Shown one piece after another: positions 1 to 5,416 of a stretch of DNA of 7,255 nt. The translations under genes and the position numbers were made by a program. How positions within the stretch are numbered: the first letter of the stretch is position 1; each line of letters opens with the position of its first letter. Origin of the DNA: Flectobacillus sp. (lineage in GTDB: Bacteria > Bacteroidota > Bacteroidia > Cytophagales > Spirosomataceae); contig JARXAV010000268.1 of assembly GCA_029865665.1 (NCBI GenBank), forward strand, positions 1 to 7,255. Direction: 5' to 3'. The notes beneath the pieces are model-generated. The model had not been told where the DNA came from. It saw only the letters and a program-made list of their open reading frames with translations, and ran no database searches.

Positions 1-214
1 CCAATTTTTTATTCACAAACTCCGCATGACCTCTCGTAATGCGTGGGTCATAGAGGTAGGCTTTCGGCTTGGTATTCCAATCTACCGCAACTCCACACCA
101 AGTAGGTAGGGCTTTAAACGACGTAAATTTATAGGAATCTATTTGTTGGGCTTGTGAAAAAGCACCATAAAAAGCGAATAAAAGGGTTAGTATTAAAACA
201 CGATGATTTTTCAT
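1..214 (-). CDS. Secreted protein of unknown function (N-terminal fragment)
   Basis: The reading frame opens at the ATG at 214 and runs leftwards off the window edge with no stop, giving 71 codons. The first 22 or so residues form a clear signal peptide: a short basic start (MKNHR), a hydrophobic core (VLILTLLFAFYGAF) and a small/polar region (SQAQQ) where signal peptidase I could cut. The protein is therefore probably periplasmic or exported. The visible mature part holds the segment TWCGVAVDWNTKPKAYLYDP, rich in aromatic residues; I do not recognise a family from it. There is no Shine-Dalgarno sequence, as is normal in Bacteroidota. The gene is divergent from the 501-836 gene. Function is unknown; the start and signal peptide are the reliable parts. 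Confidence 0.75.
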   Translation of the reverse strand, partial: MKNHRVLILTLLFAFYGAFSQAQQIDSYKFTSFKALPTWCGVAVDWNTKPKAYLYDPRITRGHAEFVNKKL

Positions 215-248
215 GAGACAAGGCTTGTTTTAAGAGTTAGATGTTCCA

Positions 249-256
249 TAAATATA
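249..256 (-). promoter_or_regulatory. Possible -7 element for the leftmost gene
   Basis: On the minus strand this reads TATATTTA, one base off the Bacteroidota -7 consensus TAnnTTTG, and lies about 35 bases before the ATG at 214. No TTG -33 element is found 19-21 bases upstream, so the call rests on the -7 match and position alone. Confidence 0.25.
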
Positions 257-389
257 CAAGTTTCAGCGAGAAATCGTAGAAGAATAAGGCAGGGAAATAT
301 TTTCAGTGGGAAAAGGCAGAGGGTTTGGTCGCTTTTCTTTGGGGTGGTATTATTCTGTTTGTAAAAGAAGCGAAAAATACTAACAAATG

Positions 390-421
390 TTTGAAATAAA
401 AGCAACGTGATTATATTTTTG
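390..421 (+). promoter_or_regulatory. Bacteroidota-type sigma promoter for the 501-836 gene
   Basis: TTTG at 390-393 and TATTTTTG at 414-421 match the Bacteroidota primary sigma consensus (-33 TTTG, -7 TAnnTTTG) with 20 bp between them, inside the usual 19-21 bp range. Transcription would start near 428, leaving an AT-rich leader of about 70 nt before the ATG at 501. This is the best promoter match I found in the window and the main support for the small downstream gene being expressed. Confidence 0.7.
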
Positions 422-500
422 TAAAAATGATTTATGTCATTTTACGCAAAGCCGAAATGCGATAATGGAGGCATGATAAAATCAATACGTTATTAATAAA

Positions 501-836
501 ATGGGAAGAGTCGTTGAAGTTAACAAAATTAGTTCAGTTTTTTCTGAAGTACACAACCATGAAAAGCTAACTCAGTTTACACTAGGTTTATATCTGGATA
601 TGCTCTCGGCATCGGGAAATGTACTACAACAACAATTGAGTAGGTTAACGCTGAAGTACAACGACCTTACAATATACTATTGCACGAGTATTGATAAATA
701 TATTTATAGCGAAAAACATAAATTACCGTACTATGAATTATATCAATTGAACGAAAAAATTGCCGAGAGAACCGCAACAGGACGTTTATATATAAATGAA
801 CTCAAAGATTTTCTTGAGACTCATCTTTCGCATTAA
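501..836 (+). CDS. Hypothetical 111-residue soluble protein
   Basis: An ATG-started frame of 111 residues that I cannot assign to a family. It has no signal peptide and no membrane segment. The sequence looks mostly helical: a central stretch (roughly residues 25-50, FTLGLYLDMLSASGNVLQQQ followed by LSRLTLKYND) and a C-terminal stretch (roughly 80-108, YQLNEKIAERT to ELKDFLETHL) have amphipathic spacing of Leu/Ile/Tyr. Residues 54-79 are unusually rich in Tyr (seven). The start is supported by the AT-rich leader TTATTAATAAA directly before the ATG and by a consensus promoter about 80 bases upstream. It is a single-gene unit: divergent from the secreted protein on the left and convergent with the membrane protein on the right. 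Being short, it could still be spurious, but the promoter and the lack of a competing antisense gene argue for a real gene. Confidence 0.6.
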   Translation: MGRVVEVNKISSVFSEVHNHEKLTQFTLGLYLDMLSASGNVLQQQLSRLTLKYNDLTIYYCTSIDKYIYSEKHKLPYYELYQLNEKIAERTATGRLYINELKDFLETHLSH

Positions 837-850
837 TCTATCTCGACTCA

Positions 851-885
851 AAGTTGATTAGCCAACTTTTAAAAGTTGACTAATC
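851..885. repeat. Palindrome with two competing stem-loops
   Basis: Bases 856-870 (GATTAGCCAACTTTT) and 871-885 (AAAAGTTGACTAATC) are reverse complements with one mismatch, forming a 30-bp palindrome 19 bp after the stop of the 111-residue gene. Just before it, AAGTTG (851-856) can pair instead with CAACTT (863-868). The two pairings are mutually exclusive, and AAAGTTGATTA (850-860) is repeated as AAAGTTGACTA (872-882). No T-run follows on the plus strand, so it is not a canonical terminator, though it may protect the 3' end of the upstream transcript or bind a protein. Confidence 0.6.
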
Positions 886-935
886 TGAAAATCGACCTAA
901 AGGAAGACTAATTTGTAAGCAGCATCCTTAAAAGT

Positions 936-979
936 AAAAATCCGCTACCCGTGAATACCCTATTCACCAGTAGCGGATT
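936..979 (-). terminator. Rho-independent terminator of the membrane protein gene (copy 1 of a 55-bp repeat)
   Basis: AATCCGCTAC (939-948) pairs with GTAGCGGATT (970-979), a 2x2 internal loop (CC/CA) follows, and GTGAATA (951-957) pairs with TATTCAC (961-967), closing on a CCC loop. Read on the minus strand the hairpin is followed by TTTTTA, giving a normal intrinsic terminator about 70 bases past the stop of the 1049-1804 gene. On the plus strand only TGTTTATAAA follows, so termination of the opposing 501-836 transcript would be weaker. The segment 936-990 recurs at 3694-3748 with 51 of 55 bases identical. Confidence 0.85.
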
Positions 980-1048
980 CTGTTTATAAACTAATAAACG
1001 AGAAAATTGCCTAAGCTGCAATGCCAGTAACTAGCCACCTAATAGAAA

Positions 1049-1804
1049 TTACAATTCTGAGATAAAGTCATGAATTGGTTTCAAGGATATTTCAGTACCT
1101 GTTTCGCCCTTGTCAGCATAATCAAATGGATTATCTAAATCTTTGATTAGGAAAAGCATATAAGTCACTAAAAAAGTAACTAATGAAGTTAAAAAAATAG
1201 ATACCACAAATGGGTTAATATTAATAAAAATAAGTCCCAAAGCAGTTAGAAAAGCCATTGCTTCCACAATTGCATAAGCAGACCCAATAAAATCAGTGTC
1301 TCGAATGGTGTCTATCCGTAACATAACTTTCCTTAACTGATTCTGCTCATTTTTCATTTTGATGATGTAGTTAGCCTGTATGCCTTCGTTTTCCATATCC
1401 ACAAAGAAATCATTCATTGAACTAATCGTTGCCAGCATTGACTTACTACTTTCTTTCTTATAAAGCCATTGGATAAGTAGTACTGGAAATTTTTTCTGAA
1501 AATCCATGAATCGTAGTGCTGCTTGCGAATTCTTACTCTTATAGACAGTGAGTGAGTCATCAAGTAGGCTACGCATCGAAGCAGCCAACTCACTTGGAAG
1601 TTTCTCACTTTCTTTATAATCAGAAAGTACCCCACTTATTAGAAAACCAATCAGGAAAATTGTACCCGCAACCAAGCTCGTAAACAGAGCATTGAGTTCC
1701 ATAATATCAACTTCAAATCGGTGAGTCACATACTTTGAAATCGCAATAAATACTACAATCGGTAAGATTTTAAAAGCAATTTTCCACTTTAAAATTATCT
1801 TCAT
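1049..1804 (-). CDS. Four-helix membrane protein, DUF4239/bestrophin-like
   Basis: This 251-residue inner-membrane protein has two N-terminal hydrophobic segments (about residues 12-28 and 38-61), a long polar, charged middle (62-175) and two C-terminal hydrophobic segments (about 176-196 and 198-220), then a short soluble tail. The segment after helix 2 (SGVLSDYKESEKLPSELAAS) and the conserved-looking DLDNPFDY motif after helix 4 (222-229) resemble the bestrophin-like DUF4239 group, whose members share this 2+2 helix layout and an 'LDxPF' motif. The assignment is from memory of the family pattern. If correct, an anion-channel-like role is possible but unproven for bacterial members. The middle region (residues 120-165) is helical and could oligomerise. 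The ATG at 1804 starts just before the first helix. The gene stands alone, with its own -7 element and terminator. Confidence 0.75.
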   Translation of the reverse strand: MKIILKWKIAFKILPIVVFIAISKYVTHRFEVDIMELNALFTSLVAGTIFLIGFLISGVLSDYKESEKLPSELAASMRSLLDDSLTVYKSKNSQAALRFMDFQKKFPVLLIQWLYKKESSKSMLATISSMNDFFVDMENEGIQANYIIKMKNEQNQLRKVMLRIDTIRDTDFIGSAYAIVEAMAFLTALGLIFININPFVVSIFLTSLVTFLVTYMLFLIKDLDNPFDYADKGETGTEISLKPIHDFISEL

Positions 1805-1863
1805 TTTTGTACAATATTGGTGTTTATGGGTTCTAATACCCTTTTTGAAATATTAAAAAGCTA

Positions 1864-1871
1864 CAAATATA
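1864..1871 (-). promoter_or_regulatory. -7 element for the membrane protein gene
   Basis: On the minus strand this reads TATATTTG, an exact match to TAnnTTTG. Transcription would begin near 1857 and leave a leader of about 53 nt before the ATG at 1804. No TTG lies 19-21 bases upstream, so the -33 half is missing or degenerate. Confidence 0.5.
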
Positions 1872-1975
1872 AAGACATTAAGCATAAGTTGGGATAGGCT
1901 AATAGAGAATAATTATAGTTCTGTACGCCCATATTTCTTCATCTCAACACGCTTAAACCCTCCTAAATAGCCGCA

Positions 1976-2027
1976 AGGTGCTTCAAAATATGATTTTAGA
2001 CATCTCAAAACATATTTTGAAGCACCT
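1976..2027. repeat. 52-bp near-perfect palindrome in the divergent intergenic region
   Basis: AGGTGCTTCAAAATATG (1976-1992) and CATATTTTGAAGCACCT (2011-2027) are exact 17-base reverse complements. The 18-base centre continues the symmetry: TTTTAGA (1994-2000) faces TCT-C-AAAA (2003-2010), with only A1993 and C2006 bulged and CA at the apex. It lies 63 bases before the ATG of the S41 peptidase gene and about 100 bases upstream of the probable start of the divergent membrane protein transcript. No T-run follows on either strand, so it is not a standard terminator. It could be an operator, an RNA hairpin in the peptidase leader, or a tiny repeated palindromic element. Confidence 0.85.
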
Positions 2028-2090
2028 ATACAAGTAAAACACCCCAACTTTTTCCTATCAAACAGCAACAACATTCCAACTTCAACAATT

Positions 2091-3545
2091 ATGAAAAACT
2101 CATTCATCGTCCTTTTTCTCTTAATCTCACAAAGTCTCTTCGCTCAGACTATCTTAAAAGCTGAAGCTCTTCAAAACGATTTTCAAATCATACGAAAATC
2201 TTATGAACAAATGCACCCAGGTTTGTATAAATACCAATCGAAAAAAACGATTGATGCTGCATTTGAGACCTGCAAAAAAGCATTGAATAAAGATCAAACA
2301 CTAACGGAAGCCTATCTAACGATCCATCAACTTACCTCAAGTTTTAAATGTGGTCATGCTTATCCTAACTTTTTTAATCAGGAGAACTTCCTAAAGAAAG
2401 AAGTGTTTGAGCAGAAAAACGCTTTACCTTTTCACTTCAAAATTATTGACGACCGCATGATTGTGATTCGTTCAGCCGATTCGACGATTAAAAGAGGTAT
2501 TGAAATTAAATCAATTAACGGAATTAAAATCCAGAAAATAATCCATACGATTTTACCCATCGTGAGAGCTGATGGTTCTAACGATAGTAAAAGAAAAAGT
2601 TTACTAGAAAATGGTAAGGAATACTTTAGCTATTTCGACATTTTTTTCCCCATCTTTTTTAACATCAAGCATAGCACGTTTACGATAGCGTATGCTGACT
2701 TTGGTTCAAAAAAGAGTCAAACAATCGAAGTTTCGGCAATGAATCACGCTGATAGAGATAAGATTATCAAGGCTAACTATCAAGAGACGGAGTACAAGAA
2801 AATAGCATTCAATTGGTTAAATGCTGAAACAGCAGTGATGACCATTAATGACTTCAATAATTACAACGGAAAAACGGATTATGCAAAATTCTATCTTGAA
2901 TCTTTGCGAGAATATAATCTTAAAAAAGGTAAGAATTTAATCATTGATGTACGTAAAAATGAAGGCGGTAATAGTTCGGAAATGTTTAAGTTGATACCAT
3001 ATTTTAGCGAAAAATCAATTGACTATGTGGACATACAAAATACATGGCAAATGCTAAAAATAGACTCGACCCTAAAGCCATTGGTGTCGAATAGTGATTG
3101 GGCAAAATATTGGTTTGATCAGCGCAATAAAGGTTATCAGGAAACTCCTTTAGGACAATGGAAAGTAGCAAAAAATGCACAAGTTTTTACCCCTAATAGC
3201 GAACGTTTCACAGGCAATATTTTTTTACTTTCAAGTGCTACCAATAGTTCCGCTGCCTATATGATGGTAGAAACTTTTAAGAAATATAAACTAGCAACCA
3301 TTGTTGGTCAAACAACGGGAGGAAACCAAAGAGGAATTACGGCTGGAGCAATGTTTTTTATAAGCTTACCTAATAGTAAAATCGAAGTTGATGTTCCCCT
3401 TATTGGCACTGATTTAGCACTTGCTCAAACATTACCAGACGCAGGTATTGAACCTGATGTATTTGTTCAGCCAAGTATCGCTGACTTGATAAAAGGAACA
3501 GACACAGAAATGAACACAGTGTACAAACTGATAAACAAACAATAA
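2091..3545 (+). CDS. Secreted S41-family serine peptidase
   Basis: The 484-residue protein has a signal peptide (residues 1-18, ending SLFA before QT), so it is exported to the periplasm or surface. After a helical N-terminal region comes a KCGHA motif (86-90), at the place where non-CtpA S41 proteins carry a conserved 'GH' motif. A PDZ-like segment with a SINGIKI core lies at about 115-155. The catalytic S41 core begins around 245: NLIIDVRKNEGG (282-293) is the characteristic strand-turn, and ATNSSAAYM (383-391) carries the likely nucleophile, Ser387. The following VGQTTGGNQRG (405-415) aligns with the segment where CtpA/Tsp enzymes have their catalytic Lys; here there is no Lys, so a tricorn/IRBP-like mechanism using a His (perhaps His89) is more likely. 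Peptidase activity is inferred and the substrate is unknown. The start is the first ATG before the signal peptide. I found no exact TAnnTTTG upstream. The gene converges on the susCD operon. Confidence 0.85.
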   Translation: MKNSFIVLFLLISQSLFAQTILKAEALQNDFQIIRKSYEQMHPGLYKYQSKKTIDAAFETCKKALNKDQTLTEAYLTIHQLTSSFKCGHAYPNFFNQENFLKKEVFEQKNALPFHFKIIDDRMIVIRSADSTIKRGIEIKSINGIKIQKIIHTILPIVRADGSNDSKRKSLLENGKEYFSYFDIFFPIFFNIKHSTFTIAYADFGSKKSQTIEVSAMNHADRDKIIKANYQETEYKKIAFNWLNAETAVMTINDFNNYNGKTDYAKFYLESLREYNLKKGKNLIIDVRKNEGGNSSEMFKLIPYFSEKSIDYVDIQNTWQMLKIDSTLKPLVSNSDWAKYWFDQRNKGYQETPLGQWKVAKNAQVFTPNSERFTGNIFLLSSATNSSAAYMMVETFKKYKLATIVGQTTGGNQRGITAGAMFFISLPNSKIEVDVPLIGTDLALAQTLPDAGIEPDVFVQPSIADLIKGTDTEMNTVYKLINKQ

Positions 3546-3587
3546 TCACCTCACTAGTCTAGCGTTAAAAGCTCGACTCAAATGAAA

Positions 3588-3688
3588 GGTGTGTAAAAAG
3601 TGGAGGCTTTAACACTTAAAGCGTTGGGGAACATTCAGCATCAATCCGAGCGACGGTCGCTCGTAAACGTTTAACTTTTTACACAACC
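3588..3688. mobile_element. MITE-like element or structured RNA with terminal inverted repeats
   Basis: TGTGTAAAAAGT (3590-3601) is the exact reverse complement of ACTTTTTACACA (3674-3685), and GG/CC extends this to 14 pairs with one bulge (A3686). The arms enclose two further stem-loops: GCTTTAA/TTAAAGC (3606-3622, CAC loop) and CGAGCGA/TCGCTCG (3647-3663, CGG loop), plus the palindrome TAAACGTTTA (3664-3673). The whole could fold as a three-way junction. The ends, reading GGTGTGTAAAAAGT and GGTTGTGTAAAAAGT inwards, resemble the TGTGTAAAA termini I associate with IS256-type elements; that link is from memory and unverified. No target-site duplication is visible and there is no coding capacity. 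It lies between convergent genes, where insertion would be harmless. Confidence 0.5.
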
Positions 3689-3693
3689 CCACT

Positions 3694-3737
3694 AAAAATC
3701 CGCTACCCGTGAATAATCTATTCACTAGTAGCGGATT
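3694..3737 (-). terminator. Rho-independent terminator of the susCD operon (copy 2 of a 55-bp repeat)
   Basis: AATCCGCTAC (3697-3706) pairs with GTAGCGGATT (3728-3737), then a CC/TA internal loop, then GTGAATA (3709-3715) pairs with TATTCAC (3719-3725) around an ATC loop. On the minus strand the hairpin is followed by TTTTTAG, placing an intrinsic terminator about 70 bases past the susD stop. The spacing from stop codon to hairpin is almost the same as in copy 1 (939-979). Readthrough from the opposing peptidase gene may also be reduced, but the plus-strand tail (CTATTTATAAATA) is a poor T-run. Confidence 0.85.
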
Positions 3738-3758
3738 CTATTTATAAATATAAGGATG

Positions 3759-3784
3759 AAGTGCTTTTAATTAAAAAGCTACTT
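3759..3784 (-). other. Stem-loop in the susD 3' untranslated region
   Basis: AAGT-GCTTTT (3759-3768) pairs with AAAAGC-T-ACTT (3774-3784) with one bulged base (T3780) and the loop AATTA. It lies between the susD stop and the terminator. On the minus strand no T-run follows, so it more likely affects mRNA stability than termination. It is AT-rich and could be fortuitous. Confidence 0.35.
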
Positions 3785-3805
3785 AGGCTCTGATTGTAAC
3801 TTCTA

Positions 3806-5389
3806 TTAATTAATATCCCAGAAAAGCTTAGTCGTTAAATTATCCTTTGCTTTCACGGCATTATAATTCTCGGTATTATACACCGATTCGCTCGATGGAT
3901 ATACCCAACGGAAAGGTGGTTGTTTCTGAACGTTTGAATTATCTGTTTGGAAAGATAACTGAGGATAATTCAATCTTCTTAACTCAGCCCAGCTTTCGTG
4001 TGGTTGCAAAATGCTGTAATGAATCCATTTTTGCGTAGCAATCAATTTTAGTTTATCAGCATCCGTCAAGGCTTTATCCCAACTTACACCATTGCTAGTC
4101 AAATACGTTTGCACTTCAGCAGCCGTAGCGGTTGTTGCCAATGGCACAGTATTGTCGTTACTCAAGGTACGGAATTTGTAGTAGGCTTCTGTCGAAAGCT
4201 TAATTCCATTTTCGTAAGCTGTTTTTGCTAAGGCTGCATTGCCATTTTTCAACTGAAACTCAGCTACCAAAAAGTTCACCTCCGCTGCATTGATAAGCAA
4301 ACCAGGGAAGAATTGGTTACGGCTAAACGTCGAACGGTTGTATAAAGAAAGCGTACCATCTGCCACGGTAGCCGATTGTACCGCCGAAGCTGCCAATGGG
4401 TCTAAGCCTTTGTACACTCCTTTTGCATTTTCACCTGTTTCGAACATCACTTTCAAACGTGGGTCGCTGTTGCTTACCATGTTGTCAATCATCGCTTTGC
4501 TTGCCAAGTTACCGTTTGAATCTTCGATACCGCTACGGAATCCTTTCGAGTTAAGTTCCGTGTTTAAATCAAACACATTGATTTGCACGTTATCTGCATT
4601 GGTCGAAATCAATGGATATTTAGTTGAATTGCCTAAAATATCCTTAATTTCTGCCGTTGCTCTCGTTTGGAAAGTAGTAGAAGCCGATACTCTAGCCAAC
4701 ATTCTAAGGCGTAACGAATTACAATATTTTGTCCACAATGCAATATCGCCTTTGTTTACAAAATCTTGGGTTTTGAAACCTGCTAAAATTCCCGACTTTA
4801 CTGTTAAGGTACCTAACTCATCTGAAAAGCCTTTCAAATCGTCTAGCATTTTGGTATAAACGCCTTCTGCGGTATCGTATTTAGCGAACGATTTACCATA
4901 ATCGCCTCCATTAACGCTCAATAAACCTGCCATCGAGAAAGGAATATCCCCGTGTAAATCAACTACTTTCTGCGTGTGGTCATAGAAATAAATCGTTGAA
5001 GCAATCTTATAGATTCGCTTATCGGTTTGCTCTGTGGCTGTTGCTTTTGCATATACTTTTTCAAACTCACGATACTGAGCTAAGAAATTGTAATAGTTAG
5101 TCCATCTGTCGCTAATACCCGCAGCCCCTGGAATGTATTGGTTGGGCGAATTCTCCCAACCAACGGCTTGTGTATAGTGGTTCAATGTAGTACGTAATAC
5201 AACAAAGTAATTCCAATAATCGGGTAGTACATAACTCTTGTTTGAGCCTAAAAAACCTGTAAACTGTTTTTCTACGGTAGTTACAGAAATTTTTGAAGGG
5301 TCGGCATAACTTTCTTCAAAGTCTGACTTCTGACAAGCGACAAAAGTCATTGAACATGCCATGGATAGTATAAAGAGTATTTTTTTCAT
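3806..5389 (-). CDS. SusD-like outer-membrane lipoprotein (SusD-like_2/RagB type)
   Basis: This 527-residue protein is the surface lipoprotein partner of the SusC-like receptor encoded just upstream; such proteins act as a hinged lid that captures the ligand over the transport barrel. The N-terminus is a lipoprotein signal: MKKILF, a hydrophobic core and a lipobox-like FVAC with Cys19 as the lipidated residue. YADPSKIS (28-35) matches the 'xxNP' motif that follows the linker in this family. The C-terminal signature is clear: ATQKWIHY (451-458), ESWAELRRLNYPQL (465-478), a WVYPSSE segment (about 495-501) and the terminal KLFWD (521-525), as in the SusD-like_2 branch. Length is normal for the family. 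The start lies 27 bases after the susC stop, so the two are co-transcribed. No neighbour reveals the substrate; glycan or peptide are both possible. Confidence 0.92.
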   Translation of the reverse strand: MKKILFILSMACSMTFVACQKSDFEESYADPSKISVTTVEKQFTGFLGSNKSYVLPDYWNYFVVLRTTLNHYTQAVGWENSPNQYIPGAAGISDRWTNYYNFLAQYREFEKVYAKATATEQTDKRIYKIASTIYFYDHTQKVVDLHGDIPFSMAGLLSVNGGDYGKSFAKYDTAEGVYTKMLDDLKGFSDELGTLTVKSGILAGFKTQDFVNKGDIALWTKYCNSLRLRMLARVSASTTFQTRATAEIKDILGNSTKYPLISTNADNVQINVFDLNTELNSKGFRSGIEDSNGNLASKAMIDNMVSNSDPRLKVMFETGENAKGVYKGLDPLAASAVQSATVADGTLSLYNRSTFSRNQFFPGLLINAAEVNFLVAEFQLKNGNAALAKTAYENGIKLSTEAYYKFRTLSNDNTVPLATTATAAEVQTYLTSNGVSWDKALTDADKLKLIATQKWIHYSILQPHESWAELRRLNYPQLSFQTDNSNVQKQPPFRWVYPSSESVYNTENYNAVKAKDNLTTKLFWDIN

Positions 5390-5416
5390 ATTCTCAATAT
5401 TTAAGTCGAATGAATG

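Noticed and set aside
211..405. Minus-strand open frame of 64 codons whose stop overlaps the ATG of the leftmost gene (ATGA)
   Set aside because: It begins with TTG, has a Phe/Leu/Cys-rich composition with no domain pattern, and covers the intergenic promoter region. The overlap with the next ATG is suggestive, but nothing else supports a gene.
1414..1635. Minus-strand open frame of 73 codons
   Set aside because: Out-of-frame shadow inside the membrane protein gene.
1828..1846. Short hairpin GGGT/ACCC followed by TTTTT on the plus strand
   Set aside because: The stem is only 4 bp and there is no plus-strand gene upstream for it to terminate.
1976..2027. Invertible promoter (phase-variation switch) with the 17-bp arms as inversion sites
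   Set aside because: The spacer is only 18 bases, too short for the promoter-bearing segments of known Bacteroidota invertons. It holds no TAnnTTTG and no invertase gene is nearby.
1913..2107. Minus-strand open frame of 64 codons
   Set aside because: It spans the 52-bp palindrome and runs antisense into the start of the peptidase gene; it shows no family-like sequence.
842..3582. Shared 11-mer CTCGACTCAAA at 842-852 and 3572-3582, each soon after a plus-strand stop codon
   Set aside because: A few exact 11-mer pairs are expected by chance in about 7 kb, and the match does not extend. The similar placement is noted but not enough on its own.
3580..3697. Target-site duplication flanking the 101-bp element
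   Set aside because: Bases just outside the arms (AAATGAAA on the left, CCACTAAA on the right) do not match, so recent transposition cannot be argued from the flanks.
3847..4038. Plus-strand open frame of 63 codons
   Set aside because: Antisense shadow of the conserved C-terminal part of susD.
4290..4859. Plus-strand open frame of 189 codons
   Set aside because: It lies entirely antisense within susD, whose reading frame is well supported; it has no promoter or recognisable motif.
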